DNA from: Roseomonas marmotae
Lineage (GTDB): Bacteria > Pseudomonadota > Alphaproteobacteria > Acetobacterales > Acetobacteraceae
Direction: 5' to 3'
Length of the DNA stretch: 64,000 nucleotides
Assembly: GCF_017654485.1 (NCBI RefSeq)
Contig: NZ_CP061091.1
Location: 2,424,501 to 2,488,500 of the forward strand
Part shown: positions 53,060-62,555 of the stretch, one piece after another
Layout: each line of letters begins with the position of its first letter
Position numbering within the stretch: the stretch's first letter is position 1
Translations under genes and position numbers: made by a program
Notes under the pieces: generated by a model
What the model saw: only the letters and a program-made list of their open reading frames with translations
The model's database searches: none
Told to the model about the DNA's origin: nothing

Positions 53060-54442
53060 TCAGACCACCCCGGCGCTGCGGCGGCGCCAATCCTCCTGCC
53101 GGGCAAGCTCCACACGGTTCCGGCCATTGGCTTTGGCGCGGTAGAGCGCGGCATCGGCGGCCGAGGTCAGGTCATCCGGCGTATCCCCGGGCCGGCTGAT
53201 CGCCACCCCGATGCTGGCGGTGATCTCAAGGCTGTTCTGCGGTTCCAGCCGCACAGGGCTTTCCAGCAGGCAGCCACGAAGCCGCTCAGCCACCTGCAAC
53301 GCCTCTTCCTCGCCGGCGCCGGCCATGGCGACGACAAATTCCTCGCCCCCGAAACGGGCCATCACATCCACGGCCCGCAGATGCTGGCGCATGCGCTGCG
53401 TCACATCCTGCAGCACCCGGTCGCCGGCCGCATGGCCATAGGTGTCGTTGACCGTCTTGAAGCGGTCGACATCCAGCATCAGCAGGGCCACGCTGCCGGC
53501 ACGCAGCAGCCCTTCCAGATGCCGGGTGATATAGCGGCGGTTGCGGAGGCCCGTCAGCCCGTCCGTCACAGCCAGTTCCAGCGACTGGGTCAGCTCAGAC
53601 TGCAGTCGTTCCTGGTAGCGCTTGCGGCGGATCTGGTTGCGGGCCCGCGCCCGCAACTCATTCGGGTCCACCGGACGCAGCACATGTTCATTGGCACCCA
53701 GGTCGAAGCCGCGCAGGACCAGGTCCCGCTGATCGGCGTCGGCAATCAGCAGCACCGGAAGATCGCGTGTGGCGGCCTGGGCCCGCAGGCGGGATGCCAG
53801 TCGCAACCCGGTGCCGCCATCCAGTGAGAGGCTGAGCAGAGCCAGATCGAAGGAGCCCTCCGCCAGCATGGTCCAGGCGGCCGCGGAATCGGGGGCAAGA
53901 CGGATATTGATGCCGTCTCCGGACAATACGCTGGCCAGCAGTTCCGCCTCGTTGACATCCTCCGTCGCCAGCAGCGCCTCAGCTCCCACCAGACTGGCCG
54001 AAGGCTGCGGCTGTGGCGTGAAGCCAAGGTCCCGCGCCGTCTCGGCCCGTAGGCGGAAGGCGTCGAGCACCTGCTTCACACGGAGCAGGGCCCGCAGCCG
54101 GGCGAAGAGGGCCTCGTGGTCAACCGGCTTGGACAGAAAGTCGTCGGCCCCGGCCTCCAGCCCCCGTACGCGCTCGGCCGGGTCGACCAGGGCGGTGATC
54201 ATGACCACCGGGATATGCGCGGTATCGGGATTGGCCTTCAGGCGGCGGCAGACTTCGTAGCCGTCCATGCCGGGCATCATGACGTCCAGCAGGATGACGT
54301 CCGGCATCCAGTCGGCCGCACGCGCCAGTGCCTCCGGCCCGGAGGAGGCCAACATGACCTCGTAATATTCGGCGTTCAGCCGTGCTTCCAGCAGACGCAG
54401 GTTAGCGGCGATATCGTCCACCACCAGGATACGCGCAGTCAT
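53060..54442 (-). CDS. pleD: PleD-family response regulator, diguanylate cyclase
   Basis: 460 residues: REC1 (1-120) with phospho-acceptor Asp53 in ILLDVMMPG and Lys in LSKPVD; REC2 (about 152-270) with the acceptor position replaced by Ser (LLSLSLDGG), an adaptor as in Caulobacter PleD; and a GGDEF domain (about 290-450) with active-site GGEEF and the RAVD inhibitory I-site five residues upstream. It makes cyclic-di-GMP on phosphorylation by a kinase not in this window. No linked divK gene is seen. Confidence 0.93.
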   Translation of the reverse strand: MTARILVVDDIAANLRLLEARLNAEYYEVMLASSGPEALARAADWMPDVILLDVMMPGMDGYEVCRRLKANPDTAHIPVVMITALVDPAERVRGLEAGADDFLSKPVDHEALFARLRALLRVKQVLDAFRLRAETARDLGFTPQPQPSASLVGAEALLATEDVNEAELLASVLSGDGINIRLAPDSAAAWTMLAEGSFDLALLSLSLDGGTGLRLASRLRAQAATRDLPVLLIADADQRDLVLRGFDLGANEHVLRPVDPNELRARARNQIRRKRYQERLQSELTQSLELAVTDGLTGLRNRRYITRHLEGLLRAGSVALLMLDVDRFKTVNDTYGHAAGDRVLQDVTQRMRQHLRAVDVMARFGGEEFVVAMAGAGEEEALQVAERLRGCLLESPVRLEPQNSLEITASIGVAISRPGDTPDDLTSAADAALYRAKANGRNRVELARQEDWRRRSAGVV

Positions 54443-54649
54443 GCCGCCGGCTCCTCCGCCGAAGGAAGTCGACGGGGGACCGGAAGTCCCCCACCAAGCA
54501 GGTCACAGGGCAGCCACTCCCCCCCGTGTCCGGACGAGGATAGCGGCGCGGCGGATGGGACCGCCAGCGGCAAGCTGAGTTCGACCTGCCAACAATGTTT
54601 GGCAGCATCCGGCCTCCGCGACTAGTATCCGCAGCCTTCGGACTAGGGC

Positions 54650-55348
54650 TTAACGGGGTTGGAACTGCGTTTTCCCGAAAAGCTGCTCGCGCTCCGCTTC
54701 ACTCATCGGCCCTTGCCGCTGACTCTCCGACAGGACGGCCACGCCACGCTGCACCGCCGGGCGGGCTTCGATCACATCGTGCCAGCGCTTGACCGCGGGA
54801 TAATCGGCCAGATCGATGCCCCGGCGGTCCGGGTTGCGGACCCAGGGGAAGGTCGCGATGTCCGCGATCGAATACTCGTCGCCGGCCAGGTATGGACTCT
54901 CGGACAGGCGCTTCTCCAGCACGCGGTGCAGGCGCTTCACCTCATTGCCATAGCGCTCGATGGCATAGGGAATCTTCTCCGGCGCATAGGCCGCGAAGTG
55001 GTTGTACTGGCCGAACATCGGCCCCACGCCGCCCATCTGGAACATCAGCCATTGCAGGCAGGCGTAGCGTGCCTCGGGGTTCGCCGGGATCAGTCGGCCC
55101 GCCTTCTCGGCGAGGTAGATCAGGATCGCGCCGCTCTCGAAAAGCTGCAGGCGCTGGCCTCCCGGCCCCGCCGGGTCAACAATGGCGGGGATACGATGAT
55201 TGGGCGTGATGGCCAGGAACTCCGGCCTGAACTGCTCGCCCTTGCCGATATCCACCGGCACGACGCGGTAGGGGAGCCCCAGTTCCTCCAGCGCGATATG
55301 CACCTTGTGGCCGTTCGGGGTCGGCCAGCTCCAAACCTCGATAGTCAT
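54650..55348 (-). CDS. glutathione S-transferase family protein (Nu/YghU-like)
   Basis: 232 residues, paralog of 36505-37134. The N-terminal domain has PTPNGHKVHIALEELGLPYR, NHRIPAI and FESGAILIYLAEKAG; the C-terminal domain LMFQMGGVGPMFGQYNHF. The TPNG motif fits the Nu class with disulfide-bond oxidoreductase activity. It has a C-terminal extension (about 20 residues) missing in the paralog. The upstream membrane protein gene is 60 bp away on the same strand. Confidence 0.92.
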   Translation of the reverse strand: MTIEVWSWPTPNGHKVHIALEELGLPYRVVPVDIGKGEQFRPEFLAITPNHRIPAIVDPAGPGGQRLQLFESGAILIYLAEKAGRLIPANPEARYACLQWLMFQMGGVGPMFGQYNHFAAYAPEKIPYAIERYGNEVKRLHRVLEKRLSESPYLAGDEYSIADIATFPWVRNPDRRGIDLADYPAVKRWHDVIEARPAVQRGVAVLSESQRQGPMSEAEREQLFGKTQFQPR

Positions 55349-55408
55349 GCTCCACCTCCATCTGCTCCGAAAGCAGATGGTATCGGCGGCCCCCGCTGCA
55401 AGCCGGAT

Positions 55409-55963
55409 CTACCGGCCGGCGATGTCCGAGACGAAGCCGGACATCACCATCCCCAGGACAAGGTCCAACAGGACGAAGCCGGCCGCCCGGGCGCCGCTGA
55501 TCTGCAGCGCCAGCGCCGTCGCGAACCACTGCAGCCACAGCGCATAGCCCAGCCCGGCCAGTTCCATGCCCTGCACCAGCCAACCCGGCAGGCCAAGGCC
55601 GGCCAGCAGGGCCAGCAGAAGGATCACGCCGTACTGCACGAAGCTGGCCCAGTTCCAGGCGGCCAGGAAGCGCGGCCAGAGTGCCCCACGGCCTGCCGCA
55701 AGCGCCATGGGCAGCGAGGCCAGGGCATAGCCGGCCCACCCCACCGTGAAGCCGCAAAGCTCCGCCAGCAGGCCACGGCTGGAGAGCGGCACGTCGCTCA
55801 GCACGACGCGCAGCAACAGGAAAATGGGCAGGCAGAACACTGCCGCCCAGAAGGAGCGGCCGGCACCCGCGGCCGAAAGCGGCATCAGCATGATGCCTTC
55901 CGCCCGGCCGCGCGCCAGCATCAGCGCGCCGCGCAGGCCGGCCCGCAACTCGGCACGTTGCAC
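55409..55963 (-). CDS. hypothetical inner-membrane protein
   Basis: 184 residues with four to five hydrophobic segments (about 38-55, 68-85, 105-125, 130-150, 160-178). The N-terminal RAELRAGLRGALMLARGRAEG is amphipathic. It belongs to no family I can name, but this small membrane gene next to dapE is common in Acetobacteraceae. It starts 20 bp after dapE, so it is likely the tail of the dap operon. Confidence 0.75.
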   Translation of the reverse strand: MQRAELRAGLRGALMLARGRAEGIMLMPLSAAGAGRSFWAAVFCLPIFLLLRVVLSDVPLSSRGLLAELCGFTVGWAGYALASLPMALAAGRGALWPRFLAAWNWASFVQYGVILLLALLAGLGLPGWLVQGMELAGLGYALWLQWFATALALQISGARAAGFVLLDLVLGMVMSGFVSDIAGR

Positions 55964-55983
55964 CGCGCTGGGCAGGGGCGGGA

Positions 55984-57111
55984 TCAGGCGGAAACCTGCG
56001 CTGGCAACAGCGCCGAGATAACGGCGGCATAGAGGCGGGCGAGCGAGCGCAGTTCCTCCACCCCCGTCGATTCATCGGCCTTGTGCATGGTGGTGCCCAC
56101 GGCGCCCAGTTCGGCGACTGGGCAGTAACTGGCTATGAAGCGGGCATCCGAGGTGCCGCCGCCGGTATCCAGCACCGGCTCGATCCCCGCCACCCGCCGG
56201 GTCGCCGCCTGCAGGGCCGCGACGAAGTCGCCAGGTTGCGTCAGGAAGGATTCGCCGGAGCAGGAAACATCCAGCTCGTAGCGAGCCCCCTCGCCTTCCA
56301 GCACGTCGCGGATGCGCTGCGTCAGGGAAGCACTGCTATGCAGGTCGTTGAAGCGGATGTTCAGCCGCGCCCGCGCCACCGGCGGGATGACGTTGGTGGC
56401 GGGGTTGCCGACATCGAAGCTGGTAACCTGCAACGTCGAGGGCTCGAACCATTGGCTGCCCTGGTCCAGCGGCTCGGCCGTCAGGCTGTGCAGGACGCGC
56501 ACGAGGCGATGGATCGGATTGTCGGCGCGCTGCGGATAAGCGCTGTGGCCCTGCACGCCGTGCAGCGCGATGGCGACATTCATGCTGCCGCGCCGGCCGA
56601 TCTTGATGGTATCGCCCAGCCGCGCCTTGCTGGTCGGCTCGCCCACGATGCACATATCCGGCACCTGGCCATTCGCCTGCATCCACTCCAGCACCCGCAC
56701 GGTGCCGTCGGTGGCCGGGCCTTCCTCATCGCCGGTGATCAGCAGGGAGAGGCTGCCGGGCAGGTCCCGCGGCAGCGAGGCGACGGCGGCGATCCAGGCG
56801 GCGATGCCACCCTTCATGTCCACCGCGCCACGGCCATAGACGATTCCGTCCCGCACCTCCGCCCCAAAGGGATCGGCGGTCCAGCCGCTGACGTCGCCCG
56901 GCGGCACGACGTCGGTATGGCCGGCGAAGCAGAGATGCGGGGCCTGCGTCCCGCGGCGCGCGAAGAGATTCTCGGTCTCGCCGAAACGCAGGCGGGTGCA
57001 GGTGAAGCCGAGCGGCTCCAATGCCGCCTCCAGCACCGCCATGGCTCCCGCATCGGCGGGGGTCACGCTCGGGCAGCGAATGAGGTCCTGGAGGAGCGGC
57101 AAAGGGTCCAT
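55984..57111 (-). CDS. dapE: succinyl-diaminopimelate desuccinylase
   Basis: 375 residues; M20 metallopeptidase that releases succinate from N-succinyl-L,L-diaminopimelate in lysine and peptidoglycan synthesis. The metal ligands lie in FAGHTDVVPPGD (His, catalytic Asp), GRGAVDMKGG (bridging Asp), TGDEEGPATDG (Glu pair) and a late His in TMHKADE. ATG 57111 is used because upstream residues are unlike the family. It starts 8 bp after dapD. Confidence 0.95.
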   Translation of the reverse strand: MDPLPLLQDLIRCPSVTPADAGAMAVLEAALEPLGFTCTRLRFGETENLFARRGTQAPHLCFAGHTDVVPPGDVSGWTADPFGAEVRDGIVYGRGAVDMKGGIAAWIAAVASLPRDLPGSLSLLITGDEEGPATDGTVRVLEWMQANGQVPDMCIVGEPTSKARLGDTIKIGRRGSMNVAIALHGVQGHSAYPQRADNPIHRLVRVLHSLTAEPLDQGSQWFEPSTLQVTSFDVGNPATNVIPPVARARLNIRFNDLHSSASLTQRIRDVLEGEGARYELDVSCSGESFLTQPGDFVAALQAATRRVAGIEPVLDTGGGTSDARFIASYCPVAELGAVGTTMHKADESTGVEELRSLARLYAAVISALLPAQVSA

Positions 57112-57119
57112 GCGAAGGA

Positions 57120-57956
57120 TCAGTCCCGCAGCAGTTCGTTGATGCTGGTCTTGCTGCGGGTCTGCGCGTCCACCCGCTTCACGATCACCGCGCAATAGAG
57201 GCTGGGGCCCGGCGTGCCGTCCGGCAGCGGCTTGCCCGGCAGGCTGCCCGGCACCACCACGGAATAGGGCGGCACATGGCCGATGAAGACCTCACCCGTC
57301 GCGCGGTCGACGATCCTGGTGGAGGCGCCAAGGAAGACGCCCATGGAGAGCACGCTGCCCTCGCCCACGATCACGCCCTCGGCCACCTCGGAGCGGGCAC
57401 CGACGAAGCAGTTGTCACCGATGACGACCGGGTTGGCCTGCAGCGGCTCCAGCACGCCGCCAATGCCGGCGCCGCCGGAGATGTGGCAGTTCTTGCCGAT
57501 CTGGGCGCAGGAACCGATGGTGGCCCAGGTATCGACCATCGTGTTCTCGTCGACGAAGGCGCCGAGATTCACGAAGGACGGCATCAGCACCACGCCCTTC
57601 GCGATATAGGCGGAGCGGCGCACCACGGCACCCGGCACGGCGCGGAAGCCGGCTTCCTTGAAGCGGTTCTCGCCCCAGTCCTTGAACTTCAGCGGAACCT
57701 TGTCATAGGCACCGAGGCCGACATCCATCGGCGCGCTGTCTTCCAGGCGGAAGGACAGCAGAACAGCCTGCTTCAGCCACTGGTTAACTTTCCAGCCACC
57801 CTGCCCGTCAGGCTCCGCCACGCGGGCCTTGCCGGAATCCAGCAGTTCCAGCGCCGCCTCGATCGCCTCACGGTCCGCGCCCTGGGTCGCGGGAGAGATC
57901 TCGGCGCGGCGAGCCCAGAGGCCCTCGATGGTGGAGGAGAGGCTGGCGAGGTCCAT
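57120..57956 (-). CDS. dapD: tetrahydrodipicolinate N-succinyltransferase
   Basis: 278 residues. It transfers succinyl from CoA to tetrahydrodipicolinate. The left-handed beta-helix hexapeptide repeats (for example [41 protein letters not shown] region, residues about 125-165) and the C-terminal [25 protein letters not shown] are typical. ATG 57956 was chosen by comparison with the family start ([13 protein letters not shown]). Confidence 0.95.
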   Translation of the reverse strand: MDLASLSSTIEGLWARRAEISPATQGADREAIEAALELLDSGKARVAEPDGQGGWKVNQWLKQAVLLSFRLEDSAPMDVGLGAYDKVPLKFKDWGENRFKEAGFRAVPGAVVRRSAYIAKGVVLMPSFVNLGAFVDENTMVDTWATIGSCAQIGKNCHISGGAGIGGVLEPLQANPVVIGDNCFVGARSEVAEGVIVGEGSVLSMGVFLGASTRIVDRATGEVFIGHVPPYSVVVPGSLPGKPLPDGTPGPSLYCAVIVKRVDAQTRSKTSINELLRD

Positions 57957-58048
57957 GCGAATGCATCCCGGTCGGCGAAGCTGAAAAAAGCGGTTCGCGC
58001 CGGTATCGGGTCGGGCCGGGCCGCTGTCAACAACGGCCCGGCCGAACG

Positions 58049-58933
58049 TCACGGACGGATCAGCGTGCCCGCCCCGCCCTCGGTGAAGAGTTCGATCAGC
58101 ACGGCATGCGGCACGCGTCCATCGACGATGACTGCCCCCTTCACGCCCTTCTCGATGGCATAGATGCAGGTCTCGATCTTCGGGATCATGCCGCCCGAGA
58201 TCCAGCCGGCGGCGATTCCGGCCCGCGCCTCGGCCACCGTCATCTCCGGGATCAGCTTCTTATCGGCATCCAGCACGCCGGCGACATCCGTCAGCATCAG
58301 CAGGCGGGAGGCGCTCAGCGCGCCGGCGATGGCGCCGGCCGCCGTATCGGCATTGATGTTGTAGGTCTGGCCATCCGCGCCCACGCCCACGGGGGCCACC
58401 ACCGGCACAATCTGCGCGCCGATCAGCAACTCCAGCACATGCGGGTCCACCGTATCCGGCTCCCCCACGAAGCCGAGGTCCAGCACCTTCTCGACATTGT
58501 CGGCCGGGTCGCGCCACATGCGCTCCAGCTTGCGGGCGCGGATCAGGCCGCCATCCTTGCCGGAAATGCCCACAGCGATGGCGCCGGCGCGGGTGATGCA
58601 GTCCGCCACCTGCTTGTTGACGGTGCCGCTGAGTACCATCTCCACCACATCAACGGCCTCGGCATCGGTGACGCGCAAGCCGTTGATGAAGGTGGACTGG
58701 ACGTTCAGCCGCTTCAGCATGGCGTTGATCTGCGGTCCGCCGCCATGCACGACCACGGGGTTCACGCCCACCTGCTCCAGCAGGGCGATATCGCGGCCGA
58801 AGCGGTTGGCCGCCTCCTCCTCGCCCATCGCGTGGCCGCCGTATTTCACGACGATGGTCTGGTCGTCGTATCGCTTCAGTAACGGCAATGCCTGGGCGAG
58901 GAGTTCCATCTGGCTGCGCGCTTCTTCGGTCAT
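58049..58933 (-). CDS. argB: acetylglutamate kinase
   Basis: 294 residues; phosphorylates N-acetylglutamate in arginine synthesis. The amino-acid kinase fold shows [10 protein letters not shown], the VVHGGGPQI loop, a Lys-rich nucleotide site and the late [12 protein letters not shown] with GGMIPKIE. The N-terminal helix ([15 protein letters not shown]) is the type linked to hexameric, arginine-inhibited enzymes. It is 92 bp upstream of dapD on the same strand. Confidence 0.96.
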   Translation of the reverse strand: MTEEARSQMELLAQALPLLKRYDDQTIVVKYGGHAMGEEEAANRFGRDIALLEQVGVNPVVVHGGGPQINAMLKRLNVQSTFINGLRVTDAEAVDVVEMVLSGTVNKQVADCITRAGAIAVGISGKDGGLIRARKLERMWRDPADNVEKVLDLGFVGEPDTVDPHVLELLIGAQIVPVVAPVGVGADGQTYNINADTAAGAIAGALSASRLLMLTDVAGVLDADKKLIPEMTVAEARAGIAAGWISGGMIPKIETCIYAIEKGVKGAVIVDGRVPHAVLIELFTEGGAGTLIRP

Positions 58934-59007
58934 GACGGTTCCTTCGCCGGCGGGGCCTTGTCCGCGCCGCGTCTAAGATGCGCGGGGCGAAGGGTCAAGG
59001 GATGCCC

Positions 59008-59664
59008 TCAGGCGGCCAGCGCCGCCAGTTCCGCCCGCAGCTCCGGGATACCGAGCCCGGTCTCGCTGCTGGTGGTGATCACCAGCGGATGCGCGGCGGT
59101 GTATTTCTTCACCAGTGCCTGCGCGTCCTCCTGCCGCTTCTCCAGTTGCGCGGGCTTCACGTCATCAGCCTTGGTCAGCACGATCTGGAAGGTCACGGCG
59201 GCCTCGGTCAGCAGCTTCATGGCGGCGTGATCCGAGGCCTTGGTCTCGATACGCGAGTCCAGCAGCAACACGACGCGACGCAGATTCGGACGGCCGCGGA
59301 GGAAGTTGAACATCAACCCCTGCCAGTCCTCCTTCACGCTCTTGGCGGCCTGGGCGTAGCCGTAGCCAGGCATGTCCACCAGCACCAGCCGGTCGCCGAG
59401 GTTGAAGAAGTTCAGCTGCTTGGTGCGGCCTGGCGTGTGCGAGACACGCGCCAGGCTGTTCTGCCCCGTCAGAGCATTGGTGAGGGAGGATTTGCCGACA
59501 TTGGAGCGGCCGCAGAAAGCCACTTCCGGCAGCCCGGGGTCGGGCAGCTGATCGATTTTCTGCGCCGCATAGAAGAAGGTGCAGGGGCGGCAAAAGAGCA
59601 GCCGCCCTGCCTCCAGCACCGCCGCGCGCTCTTCCTCGTCCCTCACCTCGGCCAGACCGGTCAC
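59008..59664 (-). CDS. engB: ribosome biogenesis GTPase YihA/YsxC
   Basis: 218 residues. G motifs are all visible: GRSNVGKS (G1), DMPGYG (G3), TKAD (G4) and TSSETGLG (G5). The protein is needed for large-subunit maturation. The gene follows yidC by 11 bp, a standard alphaproteobacterial order. Confidence 0.95.
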   Translation of the reverse strand: MTGLAEVRDEEERAAVLEAGRLLFCRPCTFFYAAQKIDQLPDPGLPEVAFCGRSNVGKSSLTNALTGQNSLARVSHTPGRTKQLNFFNLGDRLVLVDMPGYGYAQAAKSVKEDWQGLMFNFLRGRPNLRRVVLLLDSRIETKASDHAAMKLLTEAAVTFQIVLTKADDVKPAQLEKRQEDAQALVKKYTAAHPLVITTSSETGLGIPELRAELAALAA

Positions 59665-59675
59665 ATCCGCACTCC

Positions 59676-61433
59676 TTACCGCTTCGCCTTGGCCAGCTTG
59701 ATGGCCTGGGCGCGTTCCCGCCGCTCATGGCGCCCGATCCAGGCCTGCTGCGCCACGGAGAGCAGGTTGTTCCAGGACCAGTAGATCACCAGGCCCGCCG
59801 GGAAGGAGGCCAGCATGAAGGTGAAGATCACCGGCATCCAGGCGAAGATCTTGGCCTGGATCGGGTCCGGCGGCGTCGGGTTCATCTTCTGCTGCAGGAA
59901 CATGGTGACGCCCATGATGATCGCCCAGACCGGCATGTGCAGCATGGCCGGCGGATCCCAGGGAATCGTCCCGAAGAGCGTGAAGAGGTTGGTCGGGTCC
60001 GGCGCCGAAAGGTCATGGATCCAGCCGAAGAACGGCGCGTGCCGCATTTCGATGGTGACGAACAGCACCTTGTAGAGGGCGAAGAAGACCGGGATCTGGA
60101 TCAGGATGGGCAGACAGCCAGAGGCGGGATTCACCTTCTCCGTCTTGTACAGCGCCATCATCTCCGCCTGGGCCTTGGCCGGGTCGTCCTTGTACCGCTC
60201 ACGCACCTCCGTCATCTTCGGAGCCAGCATCTTCATGCGCTCCATCGACTTGTAGGCCTTGCTGGCAAGCGGGAAGAACACCGCCTTCAGGAACACCGTG
60301 AAGACCAGAATGGCGATGCCGAAGTTACCGAACTGCCGGTACAGCCAGTCCAGCGCGTAGAAGAACGGCTTGGTCAGGAAGTAGAACATGCCGAAATCGA
60401 TCGCTTTGTCGAAATCGGTGATGTGCAGGTCGTCCTGGTAGCGATCCAGCAGATGCACTTCCTTGGCGCCCGCGAAGACGCGGGTACCCAGCGAGCCGGT
60501 CGCGCCAGCGGCCACCTGCTGCGCAGCGGGCGGCGCGAAGTCCACCTGCCAACGGTCCTGCCAGCCATCCGGCACATGACGCCAGGAAGCGCTCATCGGC
60601 TGCGCGGCGTCGATCGGGTTGATGGCGGTCAGCCAGTACTTGTCCGTGAAGCCGGCCCAACCACCATTGGTCTGCCGCTCCATCACCACGCCCCGCTGCT
60701 CGGGGCCGGTGTCCTTGGCGCTCTTGTAGGTGGTCTCATACAGGCGGCCATCCAGCACGCCCACGAAGCCTTCATGCAGGATGTAGAAGCCGGACACCTG
60801 CGGCGTCGTCTCGCGGCGGATCCGCGTCCAGGGCAGCACGGAAACCGCCTCGGCACCGTTGTTCACCAGCCGCTGATCGACTGTGAACATGTAGTTCTCG
60901 TCCAGGCCCAGCACGATCTGGAAGATCTGCCCCTGGCCATTGTCCCAGGACAGCGTCACCGGCTTGCCCGGCGCCAGAGGCCCGCCCTCGGCGGTCCAGT
61001 CCGACTCGTTGTCCGGCACGCGGGTGCGGCCATCGGCGGCCGTCCAGCCCCACTGTGCGTAATATGGCTCCGCCTCGTCCCGCGTCGCGAAGAGGCGAAC
61101 GTTCGGCGAGAGCTTGCTGGTGGTCTCGTGATAGTCCTTCAGGATCAGGTCATCGAGCCGCGCGCCGCGCAGGCTGAGGCTGCCGGCCACGCGCGGGCTT
61201 TCGATCTTCAGCCGCTCCGCCGGGGGCCGATTGGCCGCGGCGGCCTGGGCTGCAGCGGCCGTGCCTGGGGCGGCCGGCGCTACCGTCGGGGTATCTGCGC
61301 CCGGCGTGGTCTGCTGACTGGCGACAGCCGGCGCCGGATCAGGCGTCGGGGTCGTCTCACGCTTCCACAGCTCGAAGCCCAGGACGATGAGGATCGAGAG
61401 CGCGATCGCCGCGAAAAGTCGCTTCTGGTCCAT
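59676..61433 (-). CDS. yidC: membrane protein insertase YidC
   Basis: 585 residues. An N-terminal membrane anchor (RLFAAIALSILIVLGFELW), a Pro/Ala-rich linker, a large periplasmic domain (about 90-350) and the five-helix 60KD_IMP insertase core beginning FFYALDWLYRQFGNFG follow in the order typical of Gram-negative YidC. The conserved hydrophilic-groove Arg is in the first core helix region. The frame continues to 61637, but ATG 61433 (MDQKR) is the normal start. Confidence 0.96.
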   Translation of the reverse strand: MDQKRLFAAIALSILIVLGFELWKRETTPTPDPAPAVASQQTTPGADTPTVAPAAPGTAAAAQAAAANRPPAERLKIESPRVAGSLSLRGARLDDLILKDYHETTSKLSPNVRLFATRDEAEPYYAQWGWTAADGRTRVPDNESDWTAEGGPLAPGKPVTLSWDNGQGQIFQIVLGLDENYMFTVDQRLVNNGAEAVSVLPWTRIRRETTPQVSGFYILHEGFVGVLDGRLYETTYKSAKDTGPEQRGVVMERQTNGGWAGFTDKYWLTAINPIDAAQPMSASWRHVPDGWQDRWQVDFAPPAAQQVAAGATGSLGTRVFAGAKEVHLLDRYQDDLHITDFDKAIDFGMFYFLTKPFFYALDWLYRQFGNFGIAILVFTVFLKAVFFPLASKAYKSMERMKMLAPKMTEVRERYKDDPAKAQAEMMALYKTEKVNPASGCLPILIQIPVFFALYKVLFVTIEMRHAPFFGWIHDLSAPDPTNLFTLFGTIPWDPPAMLHMPVWAIIMGVTMFLQQKMNPTPPDPIQAKIFAWMPVIFTFMLASFPAGLVIYWSWNNLLSVAQQAWIGRHERRERAQAIKLAKAKR

Positions 61434-61446
61434 CGGGGTGGTGCCA

Positions 61447-61776
61447 TCAGGCCTTCTGGTGGGCCGCCGTCGAAGCCGGCGGGCAATTCGGTTCCGCTTC
61501 CGTCTTCCCCGGGCCAGGGGTCGGAAGCGGTACGGGGTCGTATCCCCCAGGATGCCAGGGATGGCAACGGAGCAAGCGCCGCGCGGTAAGCCAGGAGCCC
61601 TGCGCGGCGCCGTGAATGTCCAGCGCCTCGATCGCATAGGCGCTGCAATGCGGGTAGAAGCGGCAATGGCTGCCGATGACCCCTCGCAGCGTCAGCTGGT
61701 AGGTGCGCACCGCGCCCTTCAGCACCAGCACCGCCGGGCGCCAACCCTTGGGCCTGCTGCCCGCCAGCCGCTTCAC
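61447..61776 (-). CDS. yidD: membrane protein insertion efficiency factor YidD
   Basis: 109 residues. The core [30 protein letters not shown] with its Cys pair and the [18 protein letters not shown] end are diagnostic. It assists YidC. The ATG overlaps the rnpA stop by 4 bp, and yidC starts 13 bp after its stop. The C-terminal 25 residues are a nonconserved Pro-rich tail. Confidence 0.95.
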   Translation of the reverse strand: MKRLAGSRPKGWRPAVLVLKGAVRTYQLTLRGVIGSHCRFYPHCSAYAIEALDIHGAAQGSWLTARRLLRCHPWHPGGYDPVPLPTPGPGKTEAEPNCPPASTAAHQKA

Positions 61777-62111
61777 GGCGTGACGCCGAGCTGCTTCAAC
61801 AGCCCGCGCAGGTCGCCCAGCAACTGGCGAAAGGGACGATCGCCGGTGGCGTCGCGCCCGATCATCACGAGGTCCCAGCCCGCCGGCGCTTCCGCACCCA
61901 GCATCAGCCGCGCGGCCTCGCGCAGCCGCCGCTTGGCGCGGTTCCGCGCCACGGCGTTGCCCAGCTTCTTGGTCGCGGTGAAGCCCACGCGAAGAGGCCC
62001 CGGCGCGCCCGGCAGAGCCTGCAGAACCAGGCCCGGCCGTGCCGCGCGGTTGCCTTTGCCGGCGACGCGCAGGAATTCGCGCCGCCGCTTCAGTCGAGGC
62101 GGTGAGGCCAA
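61773..62111 (-). CDS. rnpA: ribonuclease P protein component
   Basis: 112 residues. RNase P protein; the signature [15 protein letters not shown], which contacts the RNA subunit, and the N-terminal [11 protein letters not shown] are present. It sits between rpmH and yidD, the universal bacterial order. Confidence 0.96.
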   Translation of the reverse strand: MASPPRLKRRREFLRVAGKGNRAARPGLVLQALPGAPGPLRVGFTATKKLGNAVARNRAKRRLREAARLMLGAEAPAGWDLVMIGRDATGDRPFRQLLGDLRGLLKQLGVTP

Positions 62112-62139
62112 TGGCTGCTCTCCCGCTCCGCCCGGAGTC

Positions 62140-62274
62140 TCAGGCGGAAAGCTTCTTCCGGCCCTTGGCGCGGCGGTTGCTCAGAACCTTGCGGCCGCCC
62201 ACAGTCTCCATGCGGGTGCGGAAACCGTGCCGGCGCTTCCGGACGAGCTTCGAGGGCTGATACGTACGCTTCAC
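62140..62274 (-). CDS. rpmH: 50S ribosomal protein L34
   Basis: 44 residues in a strongly basic protein ([18 protein letters not shown]... [10 protein letters not shown]). The start is a GTG at 62274, which is unusual for this gene. It begins the rpmH-rnpA-yidD-yidC-engB cluster; 28 bp separate it from rnpA. Confidence 0.95.
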   Translation of the reverse strand: MKRTYQPSKLVRKRRHGFRTRMETVGGRKVLSNRRAKGRKKLSA

Positions 62275-62555
62275 GAGCGTTACTCCGTCAAAAAATCAGA
62301 TCCAGGACCGTGCCGACCCGGATCGTGCCGGCGCGCCACAGCAAAACCGGACCGCCCCCCGAAGGGCCGCCCGGTGAAGGAGGGGACGTATAGGAAGGGG
62401 GGCGGCGCCGCGTCAACCGCCGTAACCATCCGGTACCCGCCAAGGCCATGATTTCTACGCTTTAGGCTCAGGAATCGCTCCGACGGCGGTGGCCTTGCAC
62501 CCCAACTGGGCGGCATAAACCCGTCCCCCTTGTCCCGGAAGGAGCGCAGACTCGC
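62275..62555. other. divergent promoter region of rpmH and the flavoprotein gene
   Basis: 281 bp between divergent genes. No strong -35/-10 pair is seen on either strand and no gene is hidden here. Confidence 0.5.
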
